Part shown: positions 36,759 to 46,024 of the stretch, piece after piece
Position numbering within the stretch: the stretch's first letter is position 1
Layout of the letters: each line of letters begins with the position of its first letter
Assembly (NCBI RefSeq): GCF_004348595.1
Contig: NZ_SMKD01000026.1
Span: 1 to 52,472 of the forward strand
Origin: Micromonospora sp. KC723
Lineage (GTDB): Bacteria > Actinomycetota > Actinomycetes > Mycobacteriales > Micromonosporaceae
Direction: 5' to 3'
Length of the DNA stretch: 52,472 nt
The notes under the pieces: model-generated
The model's input: only the letters and a program-made list of their open reading frames with translations
Told to the model about the DNA's origin: nothing
The model's database searches: none
Program-made: the position numbers and the translations under genes

Positions 36759-39620
36759 ATGAACTCGTACGGCGATCCCAGTTCCCCGCGTGCGCGGGCC
36801 CAGGTGCCGGGTTCGGACGGCAGCTCCGGCGCGGCCCCCTCGGGACGTGCCTCGGTCGGCTCGGGCGGCATGCCCGCCGGCCGGGCATCGGCATCGGTGC
36901 CGCCGCGCCAGCCCGGTGCCGCCGGCTCGGCGTCGGTGGGGCGGGCCGCGCCCGGCCGCGCCTCGGTGCCGGTCTCCCCGGCCCCCGGAGATCGTGTCGG
37001 AGCGGGTCGTGCCTCCGTGCCGGTGTCCCCGGCCCCTGGCGGTCGTGTCGGAACGGGTCGTGCCTCCGTGCCGGTTTCCCCGGCTCCCGGCAGGGCGAGC
37101 GTCGGTTCGGCGTCGGTCGGCGCCCGCGCGGCGGTGGCCCGGGCGGGCGTCGCGCCGGTTTCGGGCGGGGGCCCTGGCGACCCCGGCAGGCCGGGGCGCG
37201 GCGGGCGTGGCACCGGTGACCCGGCGGCGGTGGCCCGGGCGAAGAAGCGCAAGCGCGTCAACATGCTCATCGCCTCGTTCGCGGTCTTCATCATGCTCGC
37301 CGGCATCGGTGTGATCGGCTTCACCTACTACTCGACCAGCGTGGTGCTGCCCAACCAGATCAAGCTGCCGCTGGCCACCACCATCTACGCCAGCGACAAC
37401 AAGACGCAGATCGCCAAGGTCGGCGAGCAGAACCGCACCTTCGTCTCGATCAAAGACATCCCCGAGTGGATGCGGAACGCGGTGGCGGCGGCAGAGGACC
37501 GGAACTTCTACCAGCACTCGGGCGTCGACTACAAGGGCATCGCCCGCGCCGCCTGGAACAACCTCACCGGTGGCGACAAGCAGGGCGCCTCGACCATCAC
37601 CCAGCAGTACGCCCGCAACGCCTACGAGAACCTGAAGGACGACTCGTACGGCCGCAAGGTGAAGGAGGCGATTGTCGCCTCGAAGCTCAATGATCAGTTC
37701 ACCAAGGACCAGATCATGGAGCACTACCTGAACACGATCTACTTCGGGCGCAACGCGTACGGCATCGAGGCTGCGGCGCAGGCGTACTTCGGCAAGTCCG
37801 TGTCAAAGGTCGACGTGGCCGAGGCGGCGGTGCTGGCGGCGCTGATCAAGCAGCCGGAGCCGAGCGCCACCCACCAGGGCTACGACCCGGCGGTCAACCC
37901 CACGGCCGCCAAGGAGCGGTGGAACTACGTCATCGGCGCGATGGTGGAGGAGGGCTGGCTCGACTCGCCGAACCACCCGGCGCGCCCCACCGCGTACCCG
38001 GAGAAGACGCTGCAGACGCCGAAGGAGTCGCGGGCCGGGCAGAAGTTCGGTGTGAACAACCCGATCGGCAACGTGATCAATTACCTCGTGCCGGAGATGC
38101 GGGAGAAGAAACTCTGCACCGACAACGAGGCGGAGGCGACCGACCGCAAGCCGCTGTGCGCGACGATGCTGCGCGAGGGCGGTTACCGCATCCGCACCAC
38201 CATCGACCCGAAGTACCAGAACGCCATCCTCAAGGCCGCGCAGCGCAGCACCAAGGGCTCGGAGTTGGACGGCGCGCGGAAGAACATCATGGCCGCGGTC
38301 GTGTCGATCGATCCGCGAAACGGCCGGGTGGTCGGCTACTACGGCGGTGACGACGGCACCGGCACCGACTACGCCGGCAAGAACACCGACTCGGCCGGCA
38401 ACATCACCGGCGGCCACTCGCCGGGCTCGAGCTTCAAGATCTACACGCTGGCGGCGGCGCTCGAGGCGGGCAAGTCCATCGAGTCACGCTGGAAGGGGCG
38501 GGCCTTCACCCCCGAGGGCGTCAAGTACAAGGTCAGCAACGCGGGCACCGACAACCCGAGTTGCGGAGACTCCTGCACCCTGCGCGAGTCGACCCTGAAG
38601 TCGCTGAACGTGCCCTTCTACCACGTCAGCGAGGACATCGGGCCGGACAAGATCGTCGACATGGCGAAGAAGGCCGGTGTGACCATGATGTGGCAGACCG
38701 ACACCAACCCGCCGAAGGGCCACGACCTCACCAAGGCCAAGGCCAGTGACCTGGCCCCGGACCCCTTCTACCACGTGGTCTCCTACGGCCAGTACCCGAT
38801 CACGGTGCTCGACCACGCCAACGGCATCGCCACCTTCGCCAACAAGGGCGTCTACAACAAGGCGCACTTCCTGCTCTCGGCCGAGAAGCAGAACAGGGAC
38901 ACCGGCAAGTGGGAGAAGCTCGGCGGCGAGCAACTCAAGCCGCAGCAGCGGATCAACCCGGACGTGGTGGCCGACGTCAACGACGTGCTCAAGGACTACC
39001 CGGGCCGGATCAACCACCGGCTGGACGGCGGGCGGGAGGCGGCCGCCAAGACCGGCACCTGGGAACTGGGGGGCGGCAGCAGGCGTAACGGCGACGCCTG
39101 GACGGTCGGCTACACCCCGCAGCTCGCCACCGCGGTCTGGGTCGGCAACAAGGGCAAGCGGGAAGCCCTCATGCTGAACAACGGCAAGGACATCACCGGT
39201 TCCTCGATGCCCGGCGAGATCTGGGAGCGGGTCATGGACGCCTCCCTCAACGGCGCCGAGAAGCTCACCTTCCCGCCCGCCGCGAATATCGGCGACCCGA
39301 ACTCCGGCAACGGGGAGGCGCTGCCACCGCCTGAGCCGCCGGCCGGCCCGTCGAATTGCCCACCGCTCGACCTGGTCTGCCAGCTTGGCGGCGGCAACAA
39401 CGGCGGCGGCAACAACGGCGGTGGCAACAACGGCGGTGGCAACAACGGCGGCGGCAACAACGGCGGCGGCGACGGCGGCGGTAACAACGGCGGCGGCGAC
39501 GGCGGCGGTAACAACGGCGGCGGCGACAACGACCGGACGACCGGACTTGGCACGGGCAACCCGGGCGGGGGCACCGGCGGCGGCCTCCTACCGCCGGCCA
39601 CACCCCGCAGCCGCGAGTAG
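36759..39620 (+). CDS. ponA: Bifunctional penicillin-binding protein, class A (PonA)
   Basis: A 953-aa peptidoglycan synthase. A long cytoplasmic Pro/Ala/Ser-rich tail (1-165) precedes one membrane helix (about 168-190). The GT51 transglycosylase domain has Glu246 in AAAEDRNFY and GASTITQQYARNAY. The transpeptidase has Ser557 of SSFK, S615-L-N617 and the KTG motif at Lys764. The C terminus is a Gly/Asn-rich low-complexity tail (from ~877). It polymerises and crosslinks glycan strands outside the membrane. The position matches ponA1 (Rv0050). Confidence 0.97.
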   Translation: MNSYGDPSSPRARAQVPGSDGSSGAAPSGRASVGSGGMPAGRASASVPPRQPGAAGSASVGRAAPGRASVPVSPAPGDRVGAGRASVPVSPAPGGRVGTGRASVPVSPAPGRASVGSASVGARAAVARAGVAPVSGGGPGDPGRPGRGGRGTGDPAAVARAKKRKRVNMLIASFAVFIMLAGIGVIGFTYYSTSVVLPNQIKLPLATTIYASDNKTQIAKVGEQNRTFVSIKDIPEWMRNAVAAAEDRNFYQHSGVDYKGIARAAWNNLTGGDKQGASTITQQYARNAYENLKDDSYGRKVKEAIVASKLNDQFTKDQIMEHYLNTIYFGRNAYGIEAAAQAYFGKSVSKVDVAEAAVLAALIKQPEPSATHQGYDPAVNPTAAKERWNYVIGAMVEEGWLDSPNHPARPTAYPEKTLQTPKESRAGQKFGVNNPIGNVINYLVPEMREKKLCTDNEAEATDRKPLCATMLREGGYRIRTTIDPKYQNAILKAAQRSTKGSELDGARKNIMAAVVSIDPRNGRVVGYYGGDDGTGTDYAGKNTDSAGNITGGHSPGSSFKIYTLAAALEAGKSIESRWKGRAFTPEGVKYKVSNAGTDNPSCGDSCTLRESTLKSLNVPFYHVSEDIGPDKIVDMAKKAGVTMMWQTDTNPPKGHDLTKAKASDLAPDPFYHVVSYGQYPITVLDHANGIATFANKGVYNKAHFLLSAEKQNRDTGKWEKLGGEQLKPQQRINPDVVADVNDVLKDYPGRINHRLDGGREAAAKTGTWELGGGSRRNGDAWTVGYTPQLATAVWVGNKGKREALMLNNGKDITGSSMPGEIWERVMDASLNGAEKLTFPPAANIGDPNSGNGEALPPPEPPAGPSNCPPLDLVCQLGGGNNGGGNNGGGNNGGGNNGGGNNGGGDGGGNNGGGDGGGNNGGGDNDRTTGLGTGNPGGGTGGGLLPPATPRSRE
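39387..39531 (+). repeat. Gly/Asn-coding tandem repeat at the 3' end of ponA
   Basis: Tandem 12-15-bp units built from GGCGGC and AACAAC encode GGGNN repeats, interrupted by GGGDG units. The tract is low-complexity, extracellular, and likely variable in length between strains. Confidence 0.85.
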
Positions 39621-39632
39621 CCATCGCGTTCG

Positions 39633-39670
39633 ACGACGGCGGCCGGACCCCGGGGTCCGGCCGCCGTCGT
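39633..39670. terminator. Terminator of ponA
   Basis: A perfect 38-bp palindrome with 19-bp arms (39633-39651 and 39652-39670; left arm ACGACGGCGGCCGGACCCC), followed by CTTT, 12 bp after the ponA stop. Confidence 0.85.
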
Positions 39671-39771
39671 CTTTCCAGGACCGGCCCCCTGCCGCCGATG
39701 TTCGTCGACTTTGAGGTTCGTACCCGCCGGGGCGGGACGGAATGCCCCGGCGTACGGCAGGATGCCTCTCC

Positions 39772-41277
39772 ATGAGCACCCAGTCGACGGCCGGCATCGA
39801 CGACGCCGGGAGCAGCGACCACCCGTCCCGTTCGGACGGTTTCGTCCGGGGCCTCTCCGAGGCGATCGGTGGTCCCCTCGGCGACCACGCCGTCGCCCTG
39901 GACCGGCCCGCCAGCCGGGAACGGCGGTTCTGGACGGCGGCCCGGATCGTCCTGGCGCTGACCTGCCTGACCCTGGCACTGCACTGGGTGCAGAAGTCGC
40001 CCTGCCAGGACGGTGCCTGGCAGAACAACGTGCAGTACACCCGGCTCTGCTACACCGACGTGCTCGCCCTCTACTACGCCGAAGGGCTCAACGAGGGGAA
40101 GGTGCCCTACCGGGACCACCCCGTCGAGTACCCGGTGCTCACCGGCTACTTCATGGGCGCCCTCGGCCTGCCGGTGCACGCCCTCGGCGTCAACGACCCG
40201 CAGCTCAACCAGGGCCAGTGGTTCTACAACCTGAACGCGCTGACGCTCGGCGCACTGGCGGTGGCGACCGTCGCGGTGATCCTCGCCCTGCGCCGCCGGC
40301 GACCCTGGGACGCCGCGCTCTTCGCGTTGGCACCCGCGCTGCTGCTCACCGCCACGGTCAACTGGGACTTCCTCGCCATCGGGCTGGCCGCCTTCGGTTT
40401 GGCCGCCTGGGCGCGACGCCGCCCCGCGCTGGCCGGCGTGCTGCTCGGCCTGGCCGGCGCGGCCAAGATGTGGCCGCTGTTCGTGCTCGGCCCGATCCTG
40501 GTGCTCGCCCTACGTGCCGGGAAGCTGCGCGCCGCGCTGACCACCATCGGCACCGCCCTGGTGGCGCTCGTCGCGGTCAACCTGCCCGTCGCCATCCCGT
40601 ACCGGGAGAACTGGGACCGCTTCTTCGAGCTGAACAGCGAACGGCCCATCGACTGGGGGACGCTGTGGTACATCGGGCGGTACCTGGACGGCAAGGTGAA
40701 CACGGGGGTGCCCGGTGACCAGGGGCCGTTCCAGTGGTTGAACGCCAACATCCCGACCCTGAACTACCTGTCGTACGCCCTCTTCGGGTTGGCCTGCCTC
40801 GGCGTGGCCGCGCTGGCGCTGCTGGCGCCACGCCGGCCCCGGCTGGCCCAGCTCGCCTTCCTGGTGGTCGCCGCGTTCCTGATCTTCAGCAAGGTGTGGT
40901 CGCAGCAGTTCGTGCTCTGGCTGCTGCCGCTGGTGGTGCTGGCCCGCCCCCGCTGGGGGGCCTTCCTCGCCTGGCAGCTCGCCGAGGTCTGCTACTTCGT
41001 CGCGTTCTACGGTGAGCTGCTCGGCGCGGCCACCAGCCGACCGGTCTTCCCCGAGGGCGTGTTCGTGCTCGCCGCGACGCTGCGCCTGGGCACCGTCGTG
41101 CTGCTCTGCGTGCTGGTCGTCAAGGACATCCTGCACCCGGCGCGGGACGCGGTGCGCCGCACGTACGCCGACGACCCGGACGGCGGCGTCCTCGACGGCG
41201 CACCCGACGCCTCCTGGCTCACCGCCCGCCGCGCCGCCCACTCACCGGAGCAGCTCTCCGTTTCGGCGAACACCTGA
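39772..41277 (+). CDS. Polytopic glycosyltransferase-like membrane protein (GT87 type)
   Basis: A 501-aa protein. A ~65-residue cytoplasmic N terminus is followed by about ten membrane segments. Segments seen: YRDHPVEYPVLTGYFMG (the acidic loop typical of GT-C enzymes), LLTATVNWDFLAIGLA, GAAKMWPLFVLGPILVL and FLIFSKVWSQQFVLWLLPL. GT87 members transfer sugars from polyprenyl-phosphate donors. The order ponA, this gene, then rpsF parallels mycobacterial Rv0050, Rv0051 and Rv0053. The acceptor is unknown. The start is ATG 39772. Confidence 0.87.
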   Translation: MSTQSTAGIDDAGSSDHPSRSDGFVRGLSEAIGGPLGDHAVALDRPASRERRFWTAARIVLALTCLTLALHWVQKSPCQDGAWQNNVQYTRLCYTDVLALYYAEGLNEGKVPYRDHPVEYPVLTGYFMGALGLPVHALGVNDPQLNQGQWFYNLNALTLGALAVATVAVILALRRRRPWDAALFALAPALLLTATVNWDFLAIGLAAFGLAAWARRRPALAGVLLGLAGAAKMWPLFVLGPILVLALRAGKLRAALTTIGTALVALVAVNLPVAIPYRENWDRFFELNSERPIDWGTLWYIGRYLDGKVNTGVPGDQGPFQWLNANIPTLNYLSYALFGLACLGVAALALLAPRRPRLAQLAFLVVAAFLIFSKVWSQQFVLWLLPLVVLARPRWGAFLAWQLAEVCYFVAFYGELLGAATSRPVFPEGVFVLAATLRLGTVVLLCVLVVKDILHPARDAVRRTYADDPDGGVLDGAPDASWLTARRAAHSPEQLSVSANT

Positions 41278-41297
41278 CCCGACGCGGACGGACCGGC

Positions 41298-43409
41298 TCA
41301 GAGGCGGAACACGACGGCGTCGCCGACCTCCTCGCGGGTGATGCCGAGCTGGTCGACCGGGGCGTCCACGGTGGTCTCCCACGGCGTGCCGACGATCTGG
41401 TCGCGCAGCAGCACCACGTTTCGGACGCCGAGGGTGCGCAGGTACCTGACGCTGGTCTCGTCGGGGAAGGCGGCCGTGACCCGGCGCACGTCGACGAGTT
41501 GCGTCGGGGTGAAGCCGCTGCCGCCGTTGACGACGTCCTGGAACCGACTGGTCGTCCAGAGCATCACCGGCTGGTCCAGGTTCTGGCTGCTGGGCAGCAC
41601 CAGCATCGGGCCGTCCACGGTACGCATCGCGGCCGGCTGTTCGGGCACCACCGGATGCGGCGTGACGTTCAGGCCCTCCACCGCGACCAGCAGCACCGGC
41701 AGCACGGCCGCCAGCCGCAGCCAGGGCGAGGGCCGTGCGGGGACGCCCGCGACGGCGACCTCCCGGAGCCGCTCGGCGAACGCGCTGACCGCGCCCGCCG
41801 CAAGCAGGCCGAGCAGCAGGGTGGTCCAGAGCATCAGCCGGCCGGGGGTACGCAGCCCGTTCCAGCCGGGCAGGTGGTCGAAGAGCAGGGCGTACGTGTA
41901 GGTGCCGCCGAAGAACCGGGTGCCCATCGACAGCACCATGCCCACCAGCACGCCGGCGAGCAGCAGCAGCCGGTGCCGTAGCCGCCACACCGAGAAGAAC
42001 AAGCCCCCCAGGGCGAGCGCGTACAGCACGAAGCCCGGCAGCAGCGTCATCTCCGGGGGCCAGGACAGCAGCTGGCGCGCCCCCTCGTGTGACCCGCCCC
42101 AGATCCGCGACTCCGCCGGGGCGGTGAGGAAGCCGATCGCCGGCGGGGAGTAGATGTCGATCTCACCCAGGGTCCGTTCGGCGTTCGGGTGCAGCTCGGC
42201 GACCTTGAAGTAGGGGATCGCCAGCAGCAGGCCCACCCCGGCGAAGAGCAACCCACCGAGCAGGTCCGCGACGAACAGCCGCCGCCCGAACGGGCGCCGT
42301 ACCGGCCGGACGACCCACCGCCGCAGCGCCCAGGTCGCCGCCGCGACCAGCACGATGCCCGCGAGGACGTACGCGAACACCAGGCCGATGCCGAAGCCCA
42401 GGCTGAGTTGCCAGGCGGCCACCACCCATCCGGCGTACGCCCAGCCCGTGTGCCGCCGTTCCGGCCGGTACCCGTGGCGCAGCGACCAGCCGTGCCCCCG
42501 GGCCAGCATGGCCAGCGCGAGCGGGATGCCGCCGTTGGAGACGATGTGCAGGTGGCCGGCCTGGGCGAGCAGCCACGGGGCGTAGGTGTAGCTGACCCCG
42601 GCCACCGCGGCGCCGGCCCGGCCCGCGCCGAGCTGGCGGGCAAGCGCGTACGCCCCGAACGTGGCGAGCGCGTGGGCCAGCACGAACATGATGTTGTAGC
42701 GGAGCAGTGCCGCCTCCGGCCCGGTGCCGATCATCCCGGCCGGGGCGTAGCCGAGCAGCATGTCGGAGAAGGCGAAGCTCCAGCTCTCCGGGAAGAACGT
42801 GTTCGAGTGGAACAGTCGGCTCGGTTCGGTGCGCAGGGCATGCCCGGACCAGGCCATCTGCCAGGCCTGCAGGCTCGGGTCCCAGTAGTCCTGCGGCAGC
42901 GTGTACCGCGGGTAGCGCAGGGCCGGCCAGGTCATCCCGACGGCGAGGGCCAACGAGCCCACAGCGGCCAGCATCCACTCGTGCGCCAGCAGCCGTCCGA
43001 CCGCGCGCGCCGCCCGGACCGGGCGGCCCGGCACCGGCGCTGCGGCGGGTGCGAACGCCGACCAGCGGTCCGCCGGCTCCGCGTCCTGCCGCTCGGCCGC
43101 CCGCCCACCGTCCTGGGCGACGGTGGCGTCCTGTACCGCGTCGGTGGTGCCGGTGGGCGCGGCGTCCCCGGTGGTGCTCCCGCCCGGGTCGGCGCCGGCC
43201 GCCGCGCTGCCCGTCGCCGCGCTGCCCGTCGCCGCGCTGGTCGTCGGGGCGTCCGCGTCGGTGCCGGCTGCGGTGGGGCCGGGACGGTGCGCGCCCGTGG
43301 CGTCGTCCGGGCCGGTCGCGGGATCCGGGCCGTCGGCTTGGGCGGTCGCGGGGTCCGGCCCGTCGGCCCGGCCAATCGGCTGCCCGCCGTCGGTGGTGTC
43401 GGTCGTCAT
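41298..43409 (-). CDS. Large polytopic membrane protein, GT-C/YfhO-like
   Basis: A 703-aa protein. The first ~115 residues are Ala/Thr/Gly/Asp-rich, repetitive and cytoplasmic. About ten membrane segments follow, with a first loop LRYPRYTLPQDYWDPSLQAW (acidic, as in GT-C folds) and FHSNTFFPESWSFAFSD. The C-terminal ~130 residues form an extracytoplasmic domain. It looks like a lipid-linked-sugar glycosyltransferase, but no diagnostic motif proves this. It ends 20 bp from the convergent GT87-like gene. The nfo stop lies 4 bp upstream of its ATG, so the two are co-transcribed. Confidence 0.75.
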   Translation of the reverse strand: MTTDTTDGGQPIGRADGPDPATAQADGPDPATGPDDATGAHRPGPTAAGTDADAPTTSAATGSAATGSAAAGADPGGSTTGDAAPTGTTDAVQDATVAQDGGRAAERQDAEPADRWSAFAPAAAPVPGRPVRAARAVGRLLAHEWMLAAVGSLALAVGMTWPALRYPRYTLPQDYWDPSLQAWQMAWSGHALRTEPSRLFHSNTFFPESWSFAFSDMLLGYAPAGMIGTGPEAALLRYNIMFVLAHALATFGAYALARQLGAGRAGAAVAGVSYTYAPWLLAQAGHLHIVSNGGIPLALAMLARGHGWSLRHGYRPERRHTGWAYAGWVVAAWQLSLGFGIGLVFAYVLAGIVLVAAATWALRRWVVRPVRRPFGRRLFVADLLGGLLFAGVGLLLAIPYFKVAELHPNAERTLGEIDIYSPPAIGFLTAPAESRIWGGSHEGARQLLSWPPEMTLLPGFVLYALALGGLFFSVWRLRHRLLLLAGVLVGMVLSMGTRFFGGTYTYALLFDHLPGWNGLRTPGRLMLWTTLLLGLLAAGAVSAFAERLREVAVAGVPARPSPWLRLAAVLPVLLVAVEGLNVTPHPVVPEQPAAMRTVDGPMLVLPSSQNLDQPVMLWTTSRFQDVVNGGSGFTPTQLVDVRRVTAAFPDETSVRYLRTLGVRNVVLLRDQIVGTPWETTVDAPVDQLGITREEVGDAVVFRL

Positions 43410-43413
43410 CGGT

Positions 43414-44196
43414 TCAGGCTCCCGTACCGAGTCGCTCCCGCAGGAAGGCGATGTCCGCCGCCTGCCCCGGCACGCCGCCGGGGGTCTCGACGATCACCGG
43501 CGCTCCGGCCGCCCGGATCACCGCGACCACCAACTCCGGGTCGATGGTGCCGCCGTCGAGGTTGTCGTGCCGGTCCTGGCCGGAGTCGAAGCCGCCCTTG
43601 GAGTTGTTGGCGTGCACCAGGTCGATCCGCCCGGTGATCGCCTTGACCCGATCGACCAGGTCGAGTAGTTCCTCGCCGCCGGCGTGGGCGTGGCAGGTGT
43701 CCAGGCAGAAGCCGACCTCGTGGTCGCCGAGGACGTCCCAGAGCCGGGCCAGCGCGTCGAGCCGCCGGGCGCAGGCGTTCTCGCCGCCGGCGGTGTTCTC
43801 GATCAGGACCGGCACCGGGAAGCCGCCGGAGTCGGCCGCGTACGCGAAGGTCTTACGCCAGTTGTCGAAGCCCCTGGCGAGGTCGTCCCCGGCGTTGACG
43901 TGCCCGCCGTGCACGATCAGGCCCTTCGCGCCGATCTCCGCCGCGGCGGTGGCGTGGCCGAGCAGGAGTTTGCGGCTGGGGATCCGGATCCGGTTGTTCA
44001 GGGTGGCCACGTTGATCACGTACGGGGCGTGGACGTAGAGGTCGACCTCGGCGGCGCGGAGCCGGTCGGCGTCCTCCCGGGGTTTCGGGGCCTTCCAGCC
44101 CTGCGGGTCGGAGAGGAAGAACTGCACCGCCTCCGCGGCGCGGGCGGCCGCCTCCGCCAGCGGGTCGGCCTGGTCGACGTGGGCTCCGATACGCAT
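43414..44196 (-). CDS. nfo: Endonuclease IV (AP endonuclease, TIM barrel)
   Basis: A 260-aa enzyme of base-excision repair that cuts DNA at abasic sites. It contains the zinc-ligand motifs [58 protein letters not shown] and IVETPGG, all in order. This is slightly shorter than E. coli Nfo (285 aa). The frame extends far upstream, but the family starts at MRIGAHV. The ATG at 44196 is preceded by TAGGCT at exactly 7 bp. Confidence 0.94.
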   Translation of the reverse strand: MRIGAHVDQADPLAEAAARAAEAVQFFLSDPQGWKAPKPREDADRLRAAEVDLYVHAPYVINVATLNNRIRIPSRKLLLGHATAAAEIGAKGLIVHGGHVNAGDDLARGFDNWRKTFAYAADSGGFPVPVLIENTAGGENACARRLDALARLWDVLGDHEVGFCLDTCHAHAGGEELLDLVDRVKAITGRIDLVHANNSKGGFDSGQDRHDNLDGGTIDPELVVAVIRAAGAPVIVETPGGVPGQAADIAFLRERLGTGA

Positions 44197-44203
44197 GCAG
44201 GCG

Positions 44204-44209
44204 AGCCTA
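44204..44209 (-). promoter_or_regulatory. -10 element for a leaderless mRNA (nfo)
   Basis: On the minus strand TAGGCT is followed by 7 bases and the nfo ATG. Confidence 0.55.
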
Positions 44210-44510
44210 CGTCGCATCACCGACGTCTGGGGTGACGGTCGTGGGGAGTCGTGGCGCGTGCGCGTCACCGACCGGGCGGGCGGTCGTTGAGCGGAGTGGG
44301 ATCGACGGTCGGCTTTCCGGTTCGTGCGGCGGGTGTCGTGGCGGTCGATCCCGTGCGGGGTCACCCCCGGTCGTGCGGCCCGGCACGTCGGGGGGCGGGA
44401 CCGGCCCGCGACGATCCGAGGATCAGCGACCAGGTCGAGGGACGAATAGCAGCAATCCCGCCATATCGGCACGAGATTCGTTGTACCGTCGGATGACAAC
44501 AGGAGAAGCT

Positions 44511-44651
44511 CCGCGGGGCGTCTCGATCCAACCTCATCGGTGTGGTCGTTCCTCCCCAGGTCCCACCCAAGGAATGCGGACGGGACGCCCCGCGGCCCCC
44601 GTGGACAGGGGTCCGTCACCGGCTTCTCGGCGCCGGTGACGGACCCCTGTC
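44511..44651. repeat. Two consecutive inverted repeats in the nfo-rpsF spacer
   Basis: A 12-bp inverted repeat, CCGCGGGGCGTC (44511-44522) and GACGCCCCGCGG (44584-44595), encloses 61 nt. It is followed 8 bp later by a perfect 20-bp stem (44604-44623 with 44632-44651) with an 8-nt loop. No gene ends nearby on either strand. The remainder of the 627-bp spacer (44197-44823) has a TATCCT (44706-44711) that may be the rpsF -10 and a lower-GC tract at about 44450-44530. I see no convincing coding sequence in it. Confidence 0.8.
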
Positions 44652-44823
44652 GCCGCGCCCACCCCGGCCGGCACGACCTGCCCGGGCATGATCGTCCGGA
44701 CCGGGTATCCTGGTCCGGTTGTCCGCGTCCGGCCGGGTTCCCCCGGCCCGGGAGCGGGCCACGACGCAGACCTCCTGCCACGGAAGGACCGTGGCCGCCA
44801 AGCCCACAGGAGGTGAGTACGTC

Positions 44824-45114
44824 TTGCGTCATTACGAAGTCATGGTGATCCTCGACCCCAGTCTCGAGGAGCGCACCGTCGCCCCGTCGCTCGACACGTA
44901 CCTGAACGTGATCCGGACCGCGGGTGGCTCGGTGGAGAAGACGGACGTGTGGGGCCGCCGGCGCCTCGCGTACGAGATCAACAAGAAGGCCGAAGGCATC
45001 TACGCCGTCATCGACCTCCAGGCGACGCCGGAGGCGGTGGCCGAGCTGGACCGCCAGCTGCGGCTCAACGAGTCCGTGCTGCGTACCAAGGTCATCCGGC
45101 CGGAGATGCGCTAA
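44824..45114 (+). CDS. rpsF: 30S ribosomal protein S6
   Basis: A 96-aa protein beginning [18 protein letters not shown] after a TTG start and containing the S6 segments [21 protein letters not shown] and [17 protein letters not shown] 44824 has AGGAGG 10 bp upstream and matches the family N terminus; GTG 44791 is a less likely alternative. It heads the rpsF-ssb-rpsR-rplI operon. Confidence 0.97.
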   Translation: MRHYEVMVILDPSLEERTVAPSLDTYLNVIRTAGGSVEKTDVWGRRRLAYEINKKAEGIYAVIDLQATPEAVAELDRQLRLNESVLRTKVIRPEMR

Positions 45115-45210
45115 GCATTCAACCCGGTTCGCCCGGATCAGCCTCACCGGTGCTGTCGGAGGGCTCTGAGAGCCTGTACGGCAGAACGATGAGTGCGCGA
45201 GGAGATGGTC

Positions 45211-45729
45211 ATGGCAGGAGACACCACCATCACGGTCATCGGCAACCTGACCGATGACCCCGAGTTGCGGTTCACCCCCTCTGGGGCCGCGGTCGCCAAG
45301 TTCCGGGTCGCCTCGACGCCCCGGTTCATGGACAAGGCGTCCGGCGAGTGGAAGGACGGCGAGCCGTTGTTCCTCGCGTGCACGGTCTGGCGTCAGGCCG
45401 CCGAGCACGTCGCCGAGTCGCTGCAGCGCGGCGCCCGCGTGATCGTGTCGGGCCGGCTGCGTCAGCGGTCCTACGAGACCCGCGAGGGTGAGAAGCGCAC
45501 CGTCATCGAGCTCGAGGTCGACGAGATCGGCCCGTCGCTGCGCTACGCCACGGCGAAGGTGCAGAAGATGTCGCGCTCCGGTGGCGGTGGCGGTGGCGGC
45601 GGCTTCGGTGGTGGTGGTGGTGGCCAGGGTGGCGGCGGAGGCAACTTCGACGACCCCTGGGCTTCTGCTGCCCCCGCCCCCTCCCGCGGTGGTTCGGGCG
45701 GAAACTTCGACGAGGAGCCTCCGTTCTAA
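45211..45729 (+). CDS. ssb: Single-stranded DNA-binding protein
   Basis: A 172-aa SSB that coats single-stranded DNA at the fork. It has an OB fold (about 1-112: [32 protein letters not shown]), a Gly-rich linker with an eight-Gly run, and the acidic tip NFDEEPPF, which recruits partner proteins. The ATG 45211 has GGAGATGG upstream. It is the main SSB by its operon position. Confidence 0.97.
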   Translation: MAGDTTITVIGNLTDDPELRFTPSGAAVAKFRVASTPRFMDKASGEWKDGEPLFLACTVWRQAAEHVAESLQRGARVIVSGRLRQRSYETREGEKRTVIELEVDEIGPSLRYATAKVQKMSRSGGGGGGGGFGGGGGGQGGGGGNFDDPWASAAPAPSRGGSGGNFDEEPPF

Positions 45730-45770
45730 TGGCGCCGAGCGCCCGCGATCGCAAACCAGGAGCACGAGCA

Positions 45771-46010
45771 ATGGCCAAGGCTGCGGCACTTCGCAAGCCG
45801 AAGAAGAAGGTGAACCCGCTCGACAAGGACGGGATCACCTACATCGACTACAAGGACACCGCGCTGCTGCGCAAGTTCATCTCCGACCGCGGCAAGATCC
45901 GCGCTCGGCGGGTGACCGGCGTCACGTCGCAGCAGCAGCGGCAGATCGCCCGTGCGGTCAAGAACGCCCGTGAGATGGCGCTTCTGCCGTACACCGCGAC
46001 GGCACGCTGA
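45771..46010 (+). CDS. rpsR: 30S ribosomal protein S18, cysteine-free form
   Basis: A 79-aa protein with the S18 core [26 protein letters not shown] and the end [13 protein letters not shown]. The usual zinc ligands are gone: KVCAFC is replaced by KVNPLD, and GNCTQHQR by GVTSQQQR, so no Cys remains. Such C-minus forms are known mainly as Zur-regulated paralogues outside this operon, yet here it is in the standard operon. The ATG 45771 has a CAGGAG site. Confidence 0.96.
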   Translation: MAKAAALRKPKKKVNPLDKDGITYIDYKDTALLRKFISDRGKIRARRVTGVTSQQQRQIARAVKNAREMALLPYTATAR

Positions 46011-46024
46011 GAGGAGGCGCCGAA

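Noticed and set aside
39387..39531. Possible CRISPR-like array
   Set aside because: The units are contiguous in-frame Gly/Asn codons without spacers, inside the ponA coding sequence.
44232..44639. Possible small gene in the nfo-rpsF spacer
   Set aside because: No ribosome-binding site or family similarity, and its 3' part runs through the large inverted repeat; non-coding structure explains it better.
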